Part shown: piece by piece, positions 57,368 through 64,000 of the stretch
Layout of the letters: every line of letters starts with the position of its first letter
How positions within the stretch are numbered: position 1 is the stretch's first letter
Origin: Pisolithus tinctorius
Taxonomy: Eukaryota; Basidiomycota; Agaricomycetes; Boletales; Pisolithaceae
Direction: 5' to 3'
Assembly (NCBI GenBank): GCA_024663395.1
Contig: JANFAH010000015.1
Location: 310,001-374,000, forward strand
DNA length: 64,000 nucleotides
Made by a program: the position numbers and the translations under genes
The notes under the pieces: generated by a model
What the model saw: the letters and a program-made list of their open reading frames with translations, nothing else
The model's database searches: none
What the model was told of the DNA's origin: nothing

Positions 57368-60139
57368 CTACTCCAATCCTTTGAATGGTTTCAGTGTGAA
57401 TCCAGGCCATGTACAGTACCAGTTGCAGATGTGCTCCCGCTCAAATAGTTCCACCCCAATCTCCACATTACCTTTGCTAAAGATGTCCATGCCCCCACCA
57501 ACAGATCTGAAAGAATGCGATTGGATTAGAAACTTGCAATGGCTACAGAGGTAAACTTACAGATGAGTAAGAATCTGGGGGTCCATTAACAGAGTCATGC
57601 TCCCTGTCATCATGTTAGTCAGTCTTTGTGGCAGGCAGTGTTGAAGACTTACCTTGATAGTCAGATATATAAGCTAGACCATCCATTTTCATGTATCAGA
57701 CATGTTGCATGAAAACAAGAAACTCTGCAATATGAAATGTGTTGTGGTCAGGTTTGAGGAGCAAAGAATATTGAACATTGTGGATGAACTTCATGAACTT
57801 GCTATCTCCACATTTGATCTTCTCTTCAAGAAGATATGCTGTGACCACAGAGCAGTGCTAGTGGATGGCCCCTTTGATGTAGTTGAATAAGCAAGTGTGA
57901 GTCCACCTTCCACAAAACACAAGTGAGGAATGTTAGCAATCCAGGTAGGTATGGATATATCTGCTGCATCATGAATAGCAAGATTGATGTACTCATAAGT
58001 CATCTGCAGGAGGGATTTAGCCCAGTAGAGTACATTCACTTCCTGAAAGAGCAAAGGAAGTTCTTGAGCAAGCACATAGCATTTGTATTGCTTATTGGTG
58101 CTGTCACCTCCATGGTAAGGCTGCTTCAGTACTACCAGGTGCCTTGGAAGGGAGCCTAGGCCAGATGGCACCATCAGATTGAGGAGAAGGTATGTGTGAT
58201 GAGTGGTTTTGAAGCCCCCAACCCCAAGGAGAGAATGTGAGGATGTATCAAAGTGGAGCTGGCCACTGAATGACTTTGCATGATTGAGTGATAAGGCATG
58301 CTTGTCAGTGTCATTGAGGATTTCTTCAAGGCAGAGAGTTGGAATTAGGTAGAAGATGATGCTATCTAATTTTGTCTTCATCACTGCATTGTGTCTTAGA
58401 TACATGTCACAAGAAAGTCATTGAATGCTTACCAAGTCCAATATCTACACTAGCAGAACCACTGACTTGGAGGGCTTCCTTAACCTGATGATGACTGGGA
58501 GTGGCAGGTGATGCTGCAGTGGCAAATGTCCTCTTACCAGGAGGTGAGCATGTAGTTGTGCTGGACATGCTGACCAATTGTGAACAAGTGCACTTCAGAG
58601 ATGTTGCTGGCACATCAACATCAATGGCATCAGTGACACTATGTCCTGAGAAGTCAGATGCTGTAGCAAGAAATAAAGCCTTCATGGATGAAGAAGTTTG
58701 CTGTCCATGACAGTCGTTAGTGACAGGTTAAACATAATTAACTGATCTGCATGCCTCATCTGATGCATGAGTCAGGCTGTGTGACAATGGACATGCAGCT
58801 AAACTAGTGTTGAATGAGCTGGAAGACACAGGGATGGGTGCTGGAACTGAGCATTTGTTGGGTTGGCAGAGAGATCCAGTGTTGGGCTCAGCATCCATAG
58901 TACTCATGGCATCTTCTGCAAGTTTGTCAGCATAGTTTTCATACTCCCTCCACTGTGCCTCAGGAATGACAATGATAAGAGAAAATTGCTTCGGTTTGAA
59001 GACCATTGTCTTAGAATTCTTTTGAGAGGCTGGATGGAGACATTTGTTGTAGAAGTATGGTTGCATGGGTTGAGGGAAACTCACAAGGTCTACCCAGGAA
59101 GAATCATGGACTACAAACTCCTTTGGCCTCCACAAAAACTCCAGGCAAAATGCCATGATTTTGCTGGTGACCTTTGCCAGGGTGATGGAAGCAAGTTCAG
59201 GTGCAGTTGCACATGCATTGATATCTTTCATTCCTTTGCAAATGCTCTATTATGATAGGTACAGTTGGAGTTAGACAGACTGTTCTACCTATACATCACA
59301 TTGAATGAAACTTACCCTGAATGGAGTAGCATGTATATGACCTATTCAAGGACCACCCTTGTGCAAGGCTGAAATCTCCAAGGTTATCATTTCAGAGGGA
59401 GGAGACCAATATGCTTGGTTCCTCCAACAATCTTGTTGTGCATGGTAGAGGGCATGCTGTTGCTGTTGTACTTGGCTCGAAACATTGCACTCTCCTGGAT
59501 GGATCTGAGCCACATCACAAGGCACTTGCCATGCCAATGATATGCGAATATCAGGACCACCACAATGTCCAGGCACCTGAGATTCAAAGCCTTGTTTCTG
59601 GATAATTGATGCTACTAATCCCTCCAGTGTGGTAAGCATACTTGATGCAGCATCAGGGGAGGCTTGTGGGATTGCAATTCCTGTGTTGGTCTGTGAGTGA
59701 GCAATGGCTATGACAGGAGGAGGATCAGAGCCTGAAAGACAAGTGCATTAGCAAGTGATTGACACACAAAAAATATTATCACATACAGCTGCATTGCACA
59801 TCAGACATGGAGCACCATATCACTTGTGGGTCTGGGACACTGGTTGGCACACTTGGGCATGCTGCAGCAATAATCTTATCAGTATGAATGTACCACCTAT
59901 GAGCATGATCATTCATTACCATTGTGAACATATGTTGCTGCAAGTTTGGCCTTGTACCTATCACAACAAGGTTGACATACAAACCTACCAGGCTTGCTGA
60001 CATTGATGGTTGCAATGTAGTGCCTTGGTGCTCCTTTGGGTATAATGGCACCACATGCTGGACATTCACAAATGCAATCTTCACAGGCAATAGCATCTTC
60101 AGTGAATTGTGAGAGAAATACAGGGTTGGGTGAAGACAT
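57368..60139 (-). pseudogene. Alpha-kinase domain gene carried by E10
   Basis: Likely start MSSPNPVFLSQF at 60139. N-terminal cysteine pairs CPACGAIIPKG...FVCQPCCDRYK precede a conserved segment (YHAQQDCWRNQAYWSPPSEM, about 59346-59470), WVDLVSFPQPMQPYF and FSLIIVIPEAQW (about 58930-59100). The kinase domain follows: GVGGFKTTH (about 58200-58225), HLVVLKQPYH, EANVLYWAKSLLQMTY, AYLLEEKI, FMKFIHN, GLAYISDYQG, LLMDPQILTH, SVGGGMDIFSKGNV, HICNWYC, stop at 57368. This fits the basidiomycete alpha-kinase (atypical Ser/Thr kinase) family. Multiple GT-AG introns. A TGA at 57696-57698 interrupts FMQHV-YMK where CGA is expected, so probably inactive. Confidence 0.8.
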
Positions 60140-60529
60140 TGTGGAGCAAAGTATGTATGCAATGTAAGAAGATATGGTGTGCTCACCTTGACTTAAATAT
60201 GTGAATGACAAGCAGTACCAGGTGATGGATCATGGCATTGGCACACTAGGGGGTACCCCACAGATGTGACCATCATCTCTGTGGGCAACATGGGCCCATA
60301 GAATCATCATCAATGCTGCAATGGATGGAGTAAGGTAGGTAACTTGCCATTGTGGCATCATCAACTATCCTGCTGATGTAATTGGCCTGGGGGGAGATTG
60401 AGATGTTTCAAGTTTGGGTTTGAGGAATTGTTTGGCAACCTCCTGGTAATGTGAAAATAGAAATCAAGGTGAGCTGATGGTAGCAAGTAAGAACACCACT
60501 TACTGCTCTGCTTGCACTACTGTATTGAA

Positions 60530-60800
60530 ATTGAGTTGGAAAAACATACAACTGACCATTGTGCAACCACAATGTTGGAAATCGAGTTGAAGGAATGCAC
60601 AACTGACTGACCTGCAACTGCAAGGTTGGCAATCAAGTCAGAGGAATGCACAACTGACCACCACACAACTGACTGCCCTGCAACCACAATGCTGGAAATC
60701 AAGTTGGAGGAATGTGCAAGTGACTCACCCTGAAACTGCAATGTTGGCAATTGAGTTGGAGGAATGCATAAATCACCACCCTGTGACTGCAACATGGGCA
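60530..60800. repeat. Degenerate minisatellite between alpha-kinase and integrase genes
   Basis: About four to five units of 55-70 bp with GGAATGCACAACTGAC, TGCAACCACAATGTTGG and AATCGAGTTGGA motifs. No gene; the 109-codon minus frame across it is repeat-derived. 60140-60529 shows nothing recognisable. Confidence 0.7.
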
Positions 60801-60979
60801 AATGACTTAGAGGAAGAGTGAGATTGAGGGAAAGAGATGGCCACAAGATTATCTGAACATCTGCACATGTGATTACATTTGTGCATTATGTTTTGATATT
60901 ACATTTGTCAAGTGAATACATGTTGCAATGAAGCCTCGGAGTGCTATTGAGCAGGACTGTGTCAGAAGTATTAGAATGA

Positions 60980-62967
60980 TTGTCTTCCTCTCCTCCTCCA
61001 AGATTTTGGTCACCACATGCTCGATTGGAATGCCAAATCAGTGGAAACCTCTGCATATGTATCCAGCTCACCAGCTCTGTTTTGACTGGCACAGCTGCTT
61101 GCACAGCACCTCTCGAGCAGATTGAACCACACCTCCACCACATGTGGAAAGCTTGCCATACAGACAAGGAAACTTTGCAGGAGGTGCACAAGCATATCAA
61201 CAGTAACCAGTATGGGATTGGGTTGGTGCATTTATTTGATCTCAATCATGTTTTAATGCTGACAAAATACATCTTAGGCTAATGAAGCTGAGAGCAATCT
61301 GTGTGAGTCTCAGCTTGTATGGCACACATCAGCAAGACCACTCACCAGAATGTATCCAGGAGGCTATGGTGGAACTATGACAGACCTATCCAAATGCTGG
61401 AACATGTGAGATGATCAGCCTACTTTTTCATAAAAAGCAGATGTCCATTGCAAGGTGGGAATGATCATTCTCACTAGTCTGACCCTTCATACACCTGATA
61501 TCTGAGAAAATGAACAGAAGCATCATTCATGATTACTTTCTTACATATGAACCCAAACTCATTCAGCAACACAAGACTCACTGCCTGAGATGTTGTCATT
61601 TCTGGGCTGCTGGTGTTAATGATATTTGGGCTGTGGACCAACACAACAAGTGGCTTTGCTTTGGACTTGCACTACATACTGCCATTGAACCATTTTCTGG
61701 GAAAATATTATGGATCTGTGTCTGGCACTCAAACCATAACCTGCAGCTGATCTTAACATATTTCCTAGATGTTGTCAAAGAACTTGGCTGTAAGTTATCT
61801 TCTTTCTGGCACTGAGTACTAATTTCTGCAATCCTCATAGATATTCCATTAGTAACTCAAAGTGATCCTGGCACCAAAAATTTTGGCATTGCAAATGCTC
61901 AGTCCATGCTTCAACAGTGGCATGATGCAAAGCTCATTGGCACACTTCAACACAGATGGATGTGACACAAGAAAAATATTACACCTGAAATCATGTGGTC
62001 GCAGCTTCAGCATTGGTTTACCCCTGGATTCGAGGCAATTTTAGAACAGGGTGTAAAAGAGGGGTGGTATGACATCGATAACATGCTTGAATGGTATCTA
62101 TATATTTCACTGTGTAGTGTTCAGCTGACAGTGCTGGACTAGGCTCATCTTTTGTTGGCTATTCATCCCATGGCTTCAAGAAGAATTGCTGGCCTACAAG
62201 GACCATGTAAATAATACAGCAAAATGTCATGACCATAACAAGGTGAGCAACCATCAGTCATGTATATGTTTCATAGACTCATGGACTAATCTCAAGGTTA
62301 TGCCACATGGTGTTCCAAATCTTATTTATGAGTCTGCAGGTGACTATAGTGCAATAGATTTCAAGGTGAGTGTCAAACTTCATCTTCTTTGTATTCAACT
62401 ATTCAATATTGTATGTTCACCATGAATGATAGGTAAAAGTAGACCTGGTAGCCATCAAACATGTCTGGAAGCTCTATATCACACCAACTCATCTGGTCTT
62501 TGACTTAGTCCCTCCTGCATTCAGCATCCACATAGAGAGCTTCTATGTGGATATGGGCTGTCCATCAGTTACTTGCCAGAATGTGTGGGCCATATACTGT
62601 GAAATGTGTGGCTTGATCCAGCAACATGCAGATGCACTCACCATGCTCAACTTACATAGCATTTGTCCTGCAGCTGAAGATTATGATGATGATTCATTTC
62701 CACTTTGTGAAGGCTGGGCACTTCTCTTCAATGAAGATGGTGATTATTACATGGGTGGTGTGTGGGGTGGATTAGGTCTTGGTAAGTCATGTTGTCAACT
62801 GTATATGCAGTACTAATGTAGCTGTCTCAGGCAATGAGCATGTGCAGCAACTCAATGAACTGGATGATGATGACCCTGTTTTGGATGATGTCAATGAGGG
62901 GCCAGCTGTTGTTTTAATGGCTTTTTCGGATGACGAGGGGCAGGATGACTCTGATGCTGACTGGTAG
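60980..62967 (+). pseudogene. Integrase-core (DDE) transposase of E10
   Basis: N-terminal segment HHMWKACHTDKETLQEVHKH (about 61127-61190), YPNAGTCEMISLLFHKKQM (about 61385-61445), RSIIHDYFLTYEP. Catalytic core: Asp in WAVDQHNKW (61636-61638), then FGLALHTAIEPFSGKILWI, VWHSNHN; second Asp in TQSDPGT (61864-61866); HRWM then TGA (61963-61965, CGA expected), WSQLQHWFTPGF; VMPHGVPNLIYESAGDY; DLVPPAF; GGVWGGLGLG; acidic C-terminus with stop at 62967. Several GT-AG introns (for example about 62781-62829). This matches an integrase-core family common in agaricomycete genomes. It lies next to the right arm and points at it, as expected for the element's own transposase. Confidence 0.8.
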
Positions 62968-62990
62968 ATAAGCAATATTATGATCATTGT

Positions 62991-63323
62991 TCTTAGTTGT
63001 TCTTCACAATATGTAGTCCATACAAAATGCGAAGGACAGTACATGGAGCTACCTAGAACAATGTGCAAAACTCCCCAAGTACAATGTGCAAAACTCCCAA
63101 GTCCAAAATGCAAAACTCCCAAGTCCAAAACACAAAACCCCCAAGTCCAAAACAGAAAACTCCAAAGTCCAAAACACAAACCTCCGAAGTCCAAAGTGTA
63201 ATTTATCAACGTCAAATATGTAATTCACAGCACTCAAGGTCCTCAAACACCAAACTCCCAAATGCAGAATGCAATTCACTGAAGTCCAAAATCTGGGGGA
63301 GCATGATGCTCCTGCTTTCCATA
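62991..63323. repeat. Right TIR of E10 with ~22-bp tandem repeats
   Basis: Inverse of 13918-14341: TTCTTAGTTGTTCTTCACAAT at the inner edge, then ~6-7 units of CAAAACTCCCAAGTCCAAAA (63056-63197), then TGCAGAATGCAATTCACTG and GGAGCATGATG, ending GCTTTCCATA. Confidence 0.85.
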
Positions 63324-63329
63324 GGAAGG

Positions 63330-63687
63330 GTTGCTTCAAAGAATGGAGGAATCTGGAATTCCAGAAGATGACATTATCTTTCAACAAGATAATGACCCCA
63401 AGCATACCTCTAGAAGAGCCCAGAAATGGTTTGAAGAACAGGATGTCAAGCTTCTAGACTGGCCTGCACAATCTACAGACCTCATCCCAATTGAACACAC
63501 TTGGAATCACCTCAAAAGATCTCTCTCAGGTTATGAGAGTGTTCCTACAGGAGTTCATCAATTATGGGAAAGGGTGGTAGTGGAGTGGGGGAAGATTTCT
63601 GTAGAAGAGTGTCAAAAATGGATAGAAAGCATGCCTAGAAGGGTTGAAGCAGTTATCAAGGCCAAAGGACCTCATACCAAGTACTAG
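63330..63687 (+). pseudogene. Tc1-a transposase, C-terminal part
   Basis: Continues the 13256-13917 frame after E10: second catalytic Asp in FQQDNDPKHTS, third acidic residue in TDLIPIEHTWNHLKR (Asp-Asp-Glu type), then EECQKWIESMPRR and a stop at 63687. This exon is open. The right TIR follows. Confidence 0.85.
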
Positions 63688-63916
63688 ATAGCTGGATTTT
63701 TATAAAGTCACAAAACTGTCTGCATGACATGTCATATTCAAATGGTTGCTATTCTATCAATTCCTATCCAAATCACTTAATTCTTGGACCCATAGAAAGC
63801 CAAGAGTAAGTACTTTATTTCATACACTCATGGTTTAGGGCTATGGTTAGGGGTTATTGTGTTTAGTCATAACTAGTGTAAAATATGCAAACATGCAACA
63901 GTTTGTTGAGCCACTG

Positions 63917-64000
63917 TATATGGTCAGATGAGACCTAAATACATAGGACTGGGTCAGATGGGCAAGAGTATGTGTGGAAAAAGAAGGGTGAAGGGCTAAT
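63917..64000 (+). pseudogene. Fragment of a second Tc1 transposase, cut by the window edge
   Basis: Directly after the Tc1-a right TIR: WSDETxxx..GSDGQEYVWKKKGEGL, matching 13690-13765. It suggests Tc1-a's right end lies inside another Tc1 copy at a TA (TATATGGTCAG). Confidence 0.75.

Larger units (their letters stand above)
13918..63323. mobile_element. E10: composite element with DDE integrase, alpha-kinase and viroplasmin-like gene
   Basis: Terminal inverted repeats start TATGGAAAGC at 13918 and end GCTTTCCATA at 63323, with a 6-bp duplication GGAAGG (13912-13917, 63324-63329) inside the Tc1-a transposase. The arms (13918-14341 and 62991-63323) carry ~22-bp tandem repeats. With E9 and E8 removed, about 8.1 kb remains: C-terminal exons of a minus-strand gene, an alpha-kinase gene (minus) and an integrase-core transposase (plus) beside the right arm. 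Continuity across E8 and E9 is supported by the minus-strand gene, whose parts lie on both sides of each. I do not know a named superfamily with this combination. Confidence 0.75.
12370..63916 (+). mobile_element. Tc1/mariner element (Tc1-a), outermost layer, split by E10
   Basis: Left TIR 12370-12585 and right TIR about 63702-63916 are imperfect inverted repeats of ~215 bp starting CAGTGGCTCAA. Both contain a telomere-like CCCTAAcCC block and are flanked by TA. The left side carries the 5' two-thirds of the transposase, the right side the remaining third in the same orientation; everything between 13918 and 63323 is E10 and its contents. 12586-13255 is non-coding apart from a TATA-like TATATAA at 13213-13219 shortly before the ATG at 13256. 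The outer flanks do not match each other. Confidence 0.8.

Noticed and set aside
60517..60846. 109-codon minus-strand frame
   Set aside because: Minisatellite-derived repeats; no recognised domain.

Overview
This window reads as a fungal transposon graveyard, most likely from an agaricomycete basidiomycete. Evidence: two families of Ty3/gypsy chromoviruses, a Plavaka-type DNA transposon, Tc1/mariner elements, a basidiomycete-style alpha-kinase, and very short (about 46-60 bp) GT-AG introns. I see no tRNA, rRNA, CRISPR array or clearly intact host gene. Nearly all sequence belongs to mobile elements inserted into one another. Most of it is strongly depleted of CpG and rich in TpG/CpA, with many TGA stops where related copies imply CGA. 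That is the footprint expected from methyl-CpG deamination. Three pieces still carry normal CpG and look youngest: 26.1-34.3 kb, the solo LTR inside it, and 45.7-55.0 kb.

Layout. 1-12.4 kb is a mosaic of broken elements: a gag-protease remnant and LTR-like sequence (1-2.7 kb), an unassigned ORF (2.75-3.41 kb), chromovirus E3 (3.6-7.85 kb), an LTR fragment, a palindromic MITE, a Tc1 fragment, a dispersed repeat, a pol fragment (E4) and a truncated LTR. From 12,370 to 63,916 lies one nested structure. A Tc1/mariner element is split by E10 (13,918-63,323, 6-bp duplication GGAAGG). E10 is split by chromovirus E9 (15,311-22,489, CCATC) and by a foldback element E8 (22,802-56,932). E8 is split by chromovirus E7 (23,510-55,343). 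E7 is split by chromovirus E6 (25,816-41,924) and, in its 3' LTR, by a 9.2-kb Plavaka transposon (45,740-54,967, TA). E6 is split by chromovirus E5 (26,087-34,338, ATTGT) and holds a 184-bp-TIR element (37,395-38,700). E5's 3' LTR contains a solo LTR (33,085-33,987, GTTAC). The deepest chain is seven levels.

Three assemblages stand out. (1) E10, about 8.1 kb once the two large nested insertions are removed, carries a DDE integrase-core transposase, an alpha-kinase gene and a gene with two viroplasmin-like motifs. (2) Three chromoviruses (E5, E6, E9) carry an antisense gene in the same place, between the chromodomain stop codon and the polypurine tract; it encodes a coiled coil and, in two copies, a Zn2Cys6-like cysteine cluster. 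(3) The Plavaka transposon carries an apparently intact multi-exon transposase, a 474-aa DUF6698-like gene and a decayed, intron-containing piece of the spliceosome gene PRP8.

Domain and family names are recognised from memory of conserved motifs; no search was run. Element boundaries with matching target duplications are firm. Those of E8, E1 and the 37.4-kb element are not.
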